The translations under genes were made by a program, and so were the position numbers. Shown piece by piece: positions 1 to 6,279 of a stretch of DNA of 8,160 bases. The notes below the pieces were generated by a model. The model was not told the DNA's origin. It did no database searches and worked only from the letters and a program-made list of their open reading frames with translations. Origin of the DNA: Patescibacteria group bacterium (GTDB taxonomy: Bacteria > Patescibacteriota > Gracilibacteria > UBA1369); assembly GCA_018825335.1 (NCBI GenBank), contig JAHJEW010000006.1:1-8160 (forward strand), written 5' to 3'. Numbering within the stretch: position 1 is the first letter of the stretch; each line of letters starts with the position of its first letter.

Positions 1-135
1 CGGATCAATGCTTGGCCTCAGCTCCAAATCTTCAATGGACTTCCCTTCTCTTTCCGCGCGCTTTCTAAGACCTTCCAAGTCCTGCGCGGATATGTACGGC
101 ACGGACGGATTGTCATCTGGTTTTTCGCTCGACAT
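1..135 (-). CDS. N-terminal part of an unrecognised protein (runs off window)
   Basis: This is an open frame of 45 codons from an ATG at 133-135, still open at the window edge. The visible residues begin MSSEKPDDNPSVP and continue into a charged, probably helical stretch (ISAQDLEGLRKRAEREGKS). No membrane segment or signal peptide is visible. I chose this frame over an overlapping longer minus-strand frame (18-224) because its composition is protein-like, it starts just downstream of a good promoter, and its acidic Asn/Asp/Pro/Ser N-terminus resembles those of the other large proteins here. No Shine-Dalgarno sequence precedes the ATG (ttattacctATG). It is divergent from the gene at 299-1171. 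I do not recognise the family, and too little is visible to guess a role. Confidence 0.6.
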   Translation of the reverse strand, partial: MSSEKPDDNPSVPYISAQDLEGLRKRAEREGKSIEDLELRPSIDP

Positions 136-155
136 AGGTAATAAGTTAACAAATA

Positions 156-181
156 GGGGCCGATTCTAGGGGCCGATTCTA
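156..181. repeat. Perfect 13-bp tandem duplication over a -10 box
   Basis: The unit GGGGCCGATTCTA occurs twice head to tail with no mismatch (156-168 and 169-181). On the minus strand each unit reads TAGAATCGGCCCC, so each begins with a -10-like hexamer. The repeat lies in the promoter and leader of the minus-strand gene starting at 135. A recent slippage duplication, or paired binding sites for a regulator, would both explain it. Confidence 0.85.
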
Positions 182-205
182 TCGTTTTATTGCATTCAAT
201 GTCAA
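176..205 (-). promoter_or_regulatory. Predicted promoter of the 1-135 gene
   Basis: Read on the minus strand, a perfect -35 box TTGACA (200-205) is followed after 18 bp by TAGAAT (176-181), five of six matches to the -10 consensus. Transcription would start near 169, about 34 nt before the ATG. The -10 box lies in the first copy of a 13-bp tandem repeat, so a second TAGAAT sits at 163-168, too far from this -35 box to pair with it. The -35 box is also in one arm of an inverted repeat. Confidence 0.5.
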
Positions 206-233
206 ATGTTTGATTCCAGCACAATTTGACATT
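198..233. repeat. 10-bp inverted repeat holding both divergent -35 boxes
   Basis: The arms AATGTCAAAT (198-207) and ATTTGACATT (224-233) are exact reverse complements separated by 16 bp. Each arm contains a TTGACA hexamer pointing outward: the left arm reads leftward toward the 1-135 gene, the right arm rightward toward the 299-1171 gene. One protein bound to the dyad could control both promoters; alternatively, the symmetry simply reflects two identical -35 boxes with extra flanking matches. Confidence 0.75.
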
Positions 234-254
234 TTCTCCGCTTTTGGTTATTCA
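226..254 (+). promoter_or_regulatory. Predicted promoter of the 299-1171 gene
   Basis: A perfect -35 box TTGACA (226-231) is followed after 17 bp by TATTCA (249-254), a moderate -10 match. Transcription would start near 261, leaving a leader of roughly 38 nt with no Shine-Dalgarno sequence. The -35 box is in the right arm of the 198-233 inverted repeat. Confidence 0.4.
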
Positions 255-298
255 TTTATATCCAAATACATACGTGCAACATAACATTATTTTTATTT

Positions 299-1171
299 AT
301 GGAAAATTCCAATGAATTTCATTCAACCGAACTTGATCCGGTTACTGTTAATCCCGTCCAAAATCAAAGTGCTGAGAATTCAGGTTCGTTGAAAAAGCTG
401 CATAATGCATCACCAATAATTGCGGCGGCCGCGGCCATAATGGGCTTAATAACGGCCATGGGGCGGGACATAAAGAATGTTTCAGTTGTTGCGGATGCTC
501 CAACTGCTGCAGATTCCCCCAAAAAAAGAGTAAGAAGTCCGTGGGAAACGCCCGATCCGGATAAAGAGGATGATCTGCAAGAAAAATACATGACATCGAT
601 TAGCATGTATCAAGATATTATTAATAATATAAAGAAACTTTCAAAACCAACCACCGTACCCGGTGCAAATGGCGATATTGTGACACACAGTGTCAATGTA
701 CAAGTTAAGGGGGAAAGTTATCGTCTTTCAACTATTGATCGTTTTTGTACAAACCAAAAACAATGCCCGAATCTTAAAAATATGAAGAGGGATGGCCCCT
801 GGAGATTACCACATTACCCGGCTCCATTCGAGAGAACGAAGGTCAGGATTCAAAATCTTTCAAAGGGGACGGAGGGAAGTCTTTTTTTTAAAGACAATGG
901 CCTGGGTCTTTGGGTTGGGGCCAATCCCGATTTCAGCAAGGAACCGGTTGCATATTATGAAGATCCGAATCCGCTTCCTTTACCACATGATGGTGTTATT
1001 GAATTTGAATTTCATTATACTTCGAAGACCAATAAGCGTGAGCTAATCATAGAAAAAGTAAAGAAACTGTATGCCGGACTGGATCCTTTAATAAGAGCAA
1101 AGAGGGCTAAAGAGTACGCGGCCAAAAAGAGAGCGGAGGATGAACTTAATAAGCGCGCGAAAGATTTGTAA
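299..1171 (+). CDS. Membrane-anchored protein of unknown function
   Basis: The product has 290 residues. Residues 1-38 form a polar, probably disordered tail rich in Asn, Ser, Pro and Glu. Residues 39-54 are one hydrophobic Ala/Ile-rich helix, followed by a Pro/Lys/Asp-rich linker (about 68-92), a helical stretch (93-115), and a probable beta-rich domain (about 125-252) with two cysteines, Cys150 and Cys156, that could pair if exported. The C-terminal 30 residues are a Lys/Arg/Glu/Ala-rich helix. There is no cleavable-signal pattern, so I infer a signal anchor; LKK before the helix favours the tail in the cytoplasm and the main domain outside, but KKR at 75-77 weakens that topology. The ATG lacks a Shine-Dalgarno sequence, as do its neighbours. 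It converges with the 1210-2499 gene, 38 bp between stops. I do not recognise a family. Confidence 0.75.
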   Translation: MENSNEFHSTELDPVTVNPVQNQSAENSGSLKKLHNASPIIAAAAAIMGLITAMGRDIKNVSVVADAPTAADSPKKRVRSPWETPDPDKEDDLQEKYMTSISMYQDIINNIKKLSKPTTVPGANGDIVTHSVNVQVKGESYRLSTIDRFCTNQKQCPNLKNMKRDGPWRLPHYPAPFERTKVRIQNLSKGTEGSLFFKDNGLGLWVGANPDFSKEPVAYYEDPNPLPLPHDGVIEFEFHYTSKTNKRELIIEKVKKLYAGLDPLIRAKRAKEYAAKKRAEDELNKRAKDL

Positions 1172-1202
1172 AAATGAAAAGAAGGTTCTGCCCGGACTTC
1201 TT
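1170..1202 (-). terminator. Weak intrinsic-terminator-like hairpin after the 1210-2499 gene
   Basis: In the 38-bp gap between convergent genes, the minus strand reads AAGAAG (1202-1197), a 12-nt loop, then CTTCTT (1184-1179), followed at once by TTCATTTTT. A six-pair, A/T-rich stem with a T-rich tail is a plausible but weak rho-independent terminator for the minus-strand gene. There is no comparable T-run on the plus strand. Confidence 0.35.
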
Positions 1203-1209
1203 CCTATTG

Positions 1210-2499
1210 CTACGGAGTTTCGCAACCTATACTCTCACCGGTCATATCCCGGGCAAACTCTTCGAATGCATCAAACGTTGCGCCTCCAAAATCGCCGTCA
1301 ACTGTATCTTCATATTTCATGTAGCCAAGATTCTTCAATAGCTCCTGAATTTGCCTTACAAAAGGGTTATTGTGAGTAACAACTATATTTTGTTCAGGGT
1401 TCTTTTGTTTTCTGCATAAATAATCTTCGGCAAATGCCTGATTATTTATCATAAGATCAAAGCAGGTTTTGTGCGCGTTATATGTTGCCTCATCGTAATT
1501 TCCTGTCAGATAATCATTTTCATTGAGTGTTTCACCAAAAAAGCCGTTTTCCACCAGAAATTCCTGAAATAATCTAATTTCATCCTGACTGACTTCCTTT
1601 GATTGATTTATTTTTCTCGATATTTCGAACGCCTTTTTGGCTTTTTCCCTTTTTCCCATTGTTGGATTTTCAACAATGTAATCCCCAAGACAGAACTCAT
1701 CATCTTTTCCCGCAATTTTCCCAAGTGAAGCTTTAAACTCTCTCAGCTTTATTACAAAATTGTCTGCGGCAATCATAAGGTTTGCCAGAGAAACTGTTAA
1801 TTGGGTGATTTCTTCCGCTCTTTGCCTCGCCTGCTCTATTTGCTCTCTTCCCGGCATATACTCCAACGCACCATCAATAATTGATGATACCAGATCTTTT
1901 CCAGCCTGTACGTCGTCAGGATCTATATACTTGGTCAATGTTTGTTCCGCCCGCATTGCGATTTTCTCTGCCCCAGCCTTTGCTTTCTGGCCATATTTCT
2001 GGCCTTTTTTCAGTGCTTTTGCTCCACTCAATATCTTTTGCAGTCCGGGTTGCTCAAATCTTCCAATTACTCTATCCGCAATTTCTTTCGGCTCGATCAA
2101 AGCACTTTCATGTACGCAAATTTTTTGTTTTGATATTTCATCTATTATTTCTATTATTCCCGAAATAATTTCCGTAGCTTTGTTTAAAAGTGCCGTGTAG
2201 TACTGGGGATTTTTTATAATTTCCAGAAATGAGATTCCCTCAAACTCCATATTAATCTTCTCCAACTCCGTTTTATATTTCTTTAACTTACTTTCTAAAA
2301 TTTTCAGTTCAACCAAAGGTTCCAAAAATGGATATCCCGCTGCAATAATGCTGCCCAAAACAACTGCGCCAATTTTCAGTATTTTTCTGCGACTTTGTTG
2401 ACGTTTTTTTTTGTCTTCTTCGTATTGTTTATAATATTCCGGGCCGGGCACATCGTTCAGATCAAACTCATCATCGTTATTTCCGGGAAAATTTGACAT
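1210..2499 (-). CDS. Tat-like signal, helical surface protein with two peptidoglycan-binding-like repeats
   Basis: The product has 429 residues. An acidic tail (1-30) precedes a basic cluster with a twin-arginine motif, S36-R-R-K-I-L-K42, and a hydrophobic helix (about 43-58). Residues 62-300 are predicted helical and partly coiled-coil, with a Lys/Ala/Gln-rich patch near 157-185. The C-terminus holds two repeats resembling the peptidoglycan-binding fold PG_binding_1: 307-345 (degenerate) and 380-416. The second shows the usual order: VRQIQELLKNLGY, then VDGDFGGAT, then a closing aromatic helix. In known proteins this fold attaches enzymes to cell wall, but no catalytic domain is visible here. 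I infer an exported, probably membrane-tethered wall-binding protein. It matches the 6280-7497 product in layout. It has its own promoter, 114 bp downstream of the MFS gene. No Shine-Dalgarno sequence precedes the ATG. Confidence 0.75.
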   Translation of the reverse strand: MSNFPGNNDDEFDLNDVPGPEYYKQYEEDKKKRQQSRRKILKIGAVVLGSIIAAGYPFLEPLVELKILESKLKKYKTELEKINMEFEGISFLEIIKNPQYYTALLNKATEIISGIIEIIDEISKQKICVHESALIEPKEIADRVIGRFEQPGLQKILSGAKALKKGQKYGQKAKAGAEKIAMRAEQTLTKYIDPDDVQAGKDLVSSIIDGALEYMPGREQIEQARQRAEEITQLTVSLANLMIAADNFVIKLREFKASLGKIAGKDDEFCLGDYIVENPTMGKREKAKKAFEISRKINQSKEVSQDEIRLFQEFLVENGFFGETLNENDYLTGNYDEATYNAHKTCFDLMINNQAFAEDYLCRKQKNPEQNIVVTHNNPFVRQIQELLKNLGYMKYEDTVDGDFGGATFDAFEEFARDMTGESIGCETP

Positions 2500-2529
2500 T
2501 ATTTAATCTTTATAAAGTAATAAGGGTTT

Positions 2530-2558
2530 TATGTATCATGTGTCTCAATATAAATCAA
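2530..2558 (-). promoter_or_regulatory. Predicted promoter of the 1210-2499 gene
   Basis: On the minus strand, TTGATT (2553-2558) is followed after 17 bp by TACATA (2530-2535), preceded by TGA, giving the extended -10 pattern TGnTAnnnT in part. Transcription would start near 2523, about 24 nt before the ATG. The leader is A/T-rich and has no Shine-Dalgarno sequence. Confidence 0.45.
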
Positions 2559-2613
2559 GACCCGTCCGAATTTAATTTTAAATGAGCCGTGTAAGTAAGG
2601 AGGTTTTATCCCC

Positions 2614-3828
2614 TTATAAAGCGCCTTCATTTATTTTCGTATCCTTAATGAACAGCAATAGAAAAAATGCAATTGCCGTTAGAGCTATGGAAAAGTACAG
2701 TGGGACCAGAATTCCGGCTTTTTCCCAGAGGAAACCGGCCATCAGTGAAGAAGGAAGCGCCACAAGGCCTACCACCATTTGGAAACCGCCAAGACCGCTG
2801 GCACGAAACTGCGCGGGCGCCAGTTCCGAAACGAAAGTTCTTTGCGATACATCTTTTGCCGACAGATGAATGCCGTACAAAATGAAGATTATTATCAGGC
2901 CAAAGTTGCTTCTTAAAAATATGAGCGCCAGACATGTGAACGCCCAGGCCAAAAATGAGATACCCACGACTTTTTTTCTGCCGATTTTGTCTGCCAGTTT
3001 GCCGAAAGGGATCGAAAGAATCGAAGCCACGACTGTGAAAATTAAATATAGAACGGGAACGAATGTGACCGCGAAGCCGAAGTTCTTGGCGTAAATGAGC
3101 AGAAACGAATAACTGAATGAACCGAGCGCAAAGATCGTGCTTAAAAGCATAAAGAGGCGGAAATTGCGATTCAGATTGGAGAGCCTTATGCCTTTGAACA
3201 GCTTTGTTTTGGCGAGCGGACGTTCTTTAACGAAAATTATTATCAGGAGCGTCGCTAAAACCGATGGGATGGTCGCGATCAGAAAAACCGTTTTGTAGCC
3301 CAGGTACTGGATGAAAATTATTGCAAATATTATTCCAAAAACCGCGCCAAGATTATCCATCATGCGTAGAATTCCAAAATTCCTGCCGCGGTTTTCATTG
3401 GTGGATACATCGGCGATTATGGCGTCACGCGGGCTGCCGCGCATTTTGCCGGAGCGATCCAGAATTCGGAACGGGATCAGCCAGTGCCAGGTTGTGGAAA
3501 GCGCGTAGCCAATTCTTGAAAGTACGGCAAGGGCGTATCCCGTCCAGATAAAGATTTTTCTTTTTCTTAAGCGGTCGGATACGTAGCCGGAAACCGCCTG
3601 TGAAATGGAGACAATCGCCTCCCCGATTCCGTCTATAAGCCCAAGAATTTCCATATTCACCCCCGCGAAACTTGTTACAAAAAGCGGCCATATTGCGAAA
3701 ATCATGTCCGAACCCATGTCGTTCAGGAAAGATGACCATGAAAATATGCGCACGATGCGGCGGGATTCTTTGGATTTGGGGGTTTCTTCACGGGGTAGTG
3801 TTTGTTTCAATCGGAAAACGTTACGCAC
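2614..3828 (-). CDS. Major facilitator superfamily transporter, substrate unknown
   Basis: The product has 404 residues with about 12 hydrophobic segments from residue 32 to 396, the normal MFS size and topology. Both halves carry the cytoplasmic loop 2-3 motif: G81-YVSD-R-LRKR90 and G276-KLAD-KIGRKK. The R121-xLDR-xGK...RGSPRDA segment after helix 4 is typical of a group of bacterial and archaeal MFS proteins annotated as drug or general transporters. Direction and substrate cannot be read from the sequence; efflux is a reasonable guess. The start is GTG at 3826-3828: an in-frame stop lies five codons upstream and the first ATG (Met38) would cut into helix 1; TTG at codon 7 is an alternative. 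Its codons are visibly more G/C-rich than its neighbours', suggesting separate origin or stronger conservation. A dyad overlaps the predicted promoter. Confidence 0.9.
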   Translation of the reverse strand: MRNVFRLKQTLPREETPKSKESRRIVRIFSWSSFLNDMGSDMIFAIWPLFVTSFAGVNMEILGLIDGIGEAIVSISQAVSGYVSDRLRKRKIFIWTGYALAVLSRIGYALSTTWHWLIPFRILDRSGKMRGSPRDAIIADVSTNENRGRNFGILRMMDNLGAVFGIIFAIIFIQYLGYKTVFLIATIPSVLATLLIIIFVKERPLAKTKLFKGIRLSNLNRNFRLFMLLSTIFALGSFSYSFLLIYAKNFGFAVTFVPVLYLIFTVVASILSIPFGKLADKIGRKKVVGISFLAWAFTCLALIFLRSNFGLIIIFILYGIHLSAKDVSQRTFVSELAPAQFRASGLGGFQMVVGLVALPSSLMAGFLWEKAGILVPLYFSIALTAIAFFLLLFIKDTKINEGAL

Positions 3829-3843
3829 TTTGTAGTGTAGTTA

Positions 3844-3877
3844 CGCGGTACAATGTAGCGCGATGTGCTCTACCGCG
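3844..3877. repeat. 7-bp inverted repeat across the MFS promoter (operator-like)
   Basis: The arms CGCGGTA (3844-3850) and TACCGCG (3871-3877) are exact reverse complements separated by 20 bp. They bracket the predicted -10 box and spacer. GTTACGC also occurs as a direct repeat at 3820-3826 and 3840-3846, exactly 20 bp apart, overlapping the GTG start. The placement fits an operator for a repressor of a transporter gene, but no regulator gene is in the window. Confidence 0.45.
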
Positions 3878-3880
3878 CAA
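3852..3880 (-). promoter_or_regulatory. Predicted promoter of the MFS gene
   Basis: On the minus strand, TTGCGC (3875-3880) is followed after 17 bp by TACATT (3852-3857). Matches are moderate (three of six and four of six), but spacing and position are right: transcription would start near 3845, about 17 nt before the GTG start. The inverted repeat at 3844-3877 overlaps the -35 box with one arm and the start-site side of the -10 box with the other. Confidence 0.35.
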
Positions 3881-3940
3881 TAATCAGGGCGAGCGCCCGG
3901 CATGGGCGAGATATGTATGTTGCGTATGGGTGATGCTACT

Positions 3941-6199
3941 TTAAAATGTAGAGGGTATCAGTGTAAAAGCTGCACGAATACAATAGTTACGATCCTTATA
4001 AGACCCTTCTCTTTCCTTTACCATTAAACCTTCTGATTCACTGAAATAAGCCTCCAAACATTTATAATGTCCATCGATTATGGGACGTGCCAGTGCCACA
4101 AAATTATTCGGATCATAGGAATCAGAAAAAAGAAATTCAATTAGAAATACTACTATATCGTCAGAACATTCCAACATCTCTCCGGTTATTCCATCCATTA
4201 ATTTTTGTTGAGCGGCCATAAGATATTCAATAGCTTCAATCTTGCGTAATCCATGTTGTTGAATTTCTTTTTCTTTTCTTTCAAAATCCCCTTCTAAAGG
4301 CTGTGTTCCATGTTTTGCCATTTCTACAATGGAGACACCAAGATTATTCCCTTTTATAAGCCACCAGTGTTGCGTTTCATGAGTTCCAGGAAGAACACTT
4401 AGTTCAGTTCTTTTTTGTTTTGGATAATGCATGTTGGCTTTAAGATTCATTGCTTCAACTACATCTACACAGTTCATTTGTGATGGAACGATTATTAATC
4501 CCGGTTCATTAATGTAATTTGCTATTATTTCGAGTTCTTTTCCCTGAAGCCCGATCAGGGTTTCCATAATTTTTATTTTTGATGGAACATCTATATCCGG
4601 ATCTATAGCTTGCGCAGTTTGAACTGCCTTATTATATCCTCGTAAAATGCCTATTAGTTTTTTCTTCTGCTCATATGTTAATCGCAGTTTACCAAGCTTT
4701 GCGAAAAATACTTCCGTTATTTCTTCCAGCGTTATTCGCTTTTTCATCACAGGTTGCTTTGTTGGACGCATAATCATTTTCTCACATATTGGCTTTACAC
4801 TTGGCTCCTGCGGAAATTTCATTGTCCATTCCGGTAAATAGTCGCCGTATTCCTTGTATAAATGCTCCATTTTTTCTTTGCGTGAATCATAACTTTGTTT
4901 TGCTCTTTTTTTATCGTACTTGAAAAGAACTTTTAACGCCTTTTGGTACAGGGTTACATCTATCCCTAAAAATGGGGGAAGACTTATGGTGTTGTCGAAA
5001 TCCTCATAACTCATTCCTAAATTTTGGATACGTGTTGTCGCGCTCATTAGTATTCCATAATCCGTATCGAATGCTTTTTCCACGTACTCTAATTCTTCCA
5101 GTGCATTTCTGCGCAACGCTTCTTCATCCCGGGACTCCGGTTTTTCGTTTTTTTCGCCTTTTCCATCGGGCTGTGATAATAGTTTATTTTGCGCTTGTGC
5201 GGGCCCTAAAATATGCGTTTTGCTCTTGGTTGAATGCAAATACTTTTGCCCATGACATATTATTTTATCTATTAAGATCCATTTGGGAGGTACGACGACA
5301 GTCGTATTGTTTTTACCGTAAGCATTTGCGGAATTGTCATACTTTTCGAGTACCTCTGCGAAATACGCGATCTGTTCCCCGCTTACGTCCAGTTCATTTA
5401 GTGTTGCCAGCAGTTTTTCTTCTGAAGCTCTTTCCGCAATTATGTCCTTAACTCTTTTTAGAAGGCTTTTAACAGCAATTATTTCTGCCGCTTTATCTTC
5501 GGAGAGCTTTACAGCTGTCCTAAATAATTCAAAAACCAGCGTAGTTGTTTCGCTTGTTTCTACCTGTACTTTTCCGCTGGTTAGAAACCACAGATATAAT
5601 AAGGTCCCTTCAATGTCCGGATTTTCCAAAACAATATCCGCGCAGACTTTGGCAAACATAAGGGGCATGCCGTGATCCACGTAGTATTTATCTTCGTTTT
5701 TTTCTTTTTCCGGGTTTTGTGAAATAACCTGAAGTATTTGTTCTTTAACACCAGGAACCCCTATTTCTTCCTCTATTTTTGATTCTTCTATTTTTGGGAC
5801 GGGGTTTTTATTATCAGGATTAAATTCCCAATCCGGGAAATGGCCGGGGAAAGCAAAGAATAGTTTTCTTAATGATTTGAACCACGCTGCATAACTGCTT
5901 CTGGCCTTCTCTTTATCGTAAAACATAAGCCTGGTGAGTATTTTTTCATATTCTTCAATTGCTTGTTTCATTATCGCCAAGGCCTCTAAATCCATGTTAT
6001 AACGATCCTTCCTCAAAACATTGATTTCAGTCTCCGGCGTTTCTCCAGCAATTTCAACAAATGGCTTTATTATTTTTCCTAATTTTCCGGTCGTCGCTTC
6101 CAGCCTTTTAATTAATCCCTCTCTAACAAGGTTTTTGCCGTATTCTGATGAATCTGGTTTTCCCACTTTGTCTTTATTGCCGGAATCTGGATTATTCAT
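3941..6199 (-). CDS. Large internally duplicated protein with a C-terminal-half HExxH motif (possible MATCAP/DUF1704-like)
   Basis: The product has 752 residues, no signal peptide and no membrane helix, so it is probably cytoplasmic. It is two diverged copies of one module joined by a charged linker (about 342-368). Residues 84-137 and 418-471 align without gaps (15 identities in 54), including Y-x-K-x-L, YDK, SY and P-[DE]-W. A second block, 301-341, matches 569-615 around a VP motif. Copy 2 ends in H607-E-T-Q-H611, a zinc-metallopeptidase HExxH pattern; the matching place in copy 1 reads QAQNK, so copy 1 would be inactive. The order P-[DE]-W segment, VP segment, HExxH, then QHGL (648-651) recalls the DUF1704/MATCAP carboxypeptidase family (HExxxH then EGLA). 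That is an inference: spacing differs by one residue and the EGLA glutamate is not conserved. It has its own promoter and no Shine-Dalgarno sequence. Confidence 0.75.
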   Translation of the reverse strand: MNNPDSGNKDKVGKPDSSEYGKNLVREGLIKRLEATTGKLGKIIKPFVEIAGETPETEINVLRKDRYNMDLEALAIMKQAIEEYEKILTRLMFYDKEKARSSYAAWFKSLRKLFFAFPGHFPDWEFNPDNKNPVPKIEESKIEEEIGVPGVKEQILQVISQNPEKEKNEDKYYVDHGMPLMFAKVCADIVLENPDIEGTLLYLWFLTSGKVQVETSETTTLVFELFRTAVKLSEDKAAEIIAVKSLLKRVKDIIAERASEEKLLATLNELDVSGEQIAYFAEVLEKYDNSANAYGKNNTTVVVPPKWILIDKIICHGQKYLHSTKSKTHILGPAQAQNKLLSQPDGKGEKNEKPESRDEEALRRNALEELEYVEKAFDTDYGILMSATTRIQNLGMSYEDFDNTISLPPFLGIDVTLYQKALKVLFKYDKKRAKQSYDSRKEKMEHLYKEYGDYLPEWTMKFPQEPSVKPICEKMIMRPTKQPVMKKRITLEEITEVFFAKLGKLRLTYEQKKKLIGILRGYNKAVQTAQAIDPDIDVPSKIKIMETLIGLQGKELEIIANYINEPGLIIVPSQMNCVDVVEAMNLKANMHYPKQKRTELSVLPGTHETQHWWLIKGNNLGVSIVEMAKHGTQPLEGDFERKEKEIQQHGLRKIEAIEYLMAAQQKLMDGITGEMLECSDDIVVFLIEFLFSDSYDPNNFVALARPIIDGHYKCLEAYFSESEGLMVKEREGSYKDRNYCIRAAFTLIPSTF

Positions 6200-6233
6200 A
6201 TTTTGGTATAAAATATGTCAAAGGTAGGAGATT

Positions 6234-6262
6234 TTCATACATAATCTTTTACTTTTTGTCAA
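6234..6262 (-). promoter_or_regulatory. Predicted promoter of the 752-residue protein gene
   Basis: On the minus strand, a perfect TTGACA (6257-6262) is followed after 17 bp by TATGAA (6234-6239), four of six matches. Transcription would start near 6227, giving a leader of about 28 nt with no Shine-Dalgarno sequence. The promoter lies in the 80-bp gap after the 6280-7497 gene, so this gene need not depend on read-through. Confidence 0.45.
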
Positions 6263-6279
6263 TTCCGTTTGGAACCTAT

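Noticed and set aside
18..224. Minus-strand frame of 68 codons overlapping the left-edge gene
   Set aside because: It would begin upstream of the predicted transcription start, span the tandem repeat, and has Cys/Arg/Thr-rich unpatterned composition. The 1-135 frame is better.
1760..2200. Plus-strand open frame of 146 codons that looks membrane-like
   Set aside because: It is antisense to the helical part of the 1210-2499 product. The hydrophobicity is a mirror of Lys/Glu/Ile-rich codons.
2597..2603. Strong AAGGAGG on the plus strand
   Set aside because: No ATG, GTG or TTG follows at 5-12 nt that opens a protein-like frame, and the region is opposite the end and downstream of the MFS gene. 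Chance match.
4972..5451. Plus-strand open frame of 159 codons
   Set aside because: It is antisense to the 752-residue gene, whose reading frame is supported by internal duplication. The Cys/His/Arg/Phe-rich composition is not protein-like.
6216..6221. Second TTGACA before the 752-residue gene
   Set aside because: A -10 box 16-18 bp away would fall on the start codon, placing the transcript start inside the gene. The TTGACA at 6257-6262 fits better.
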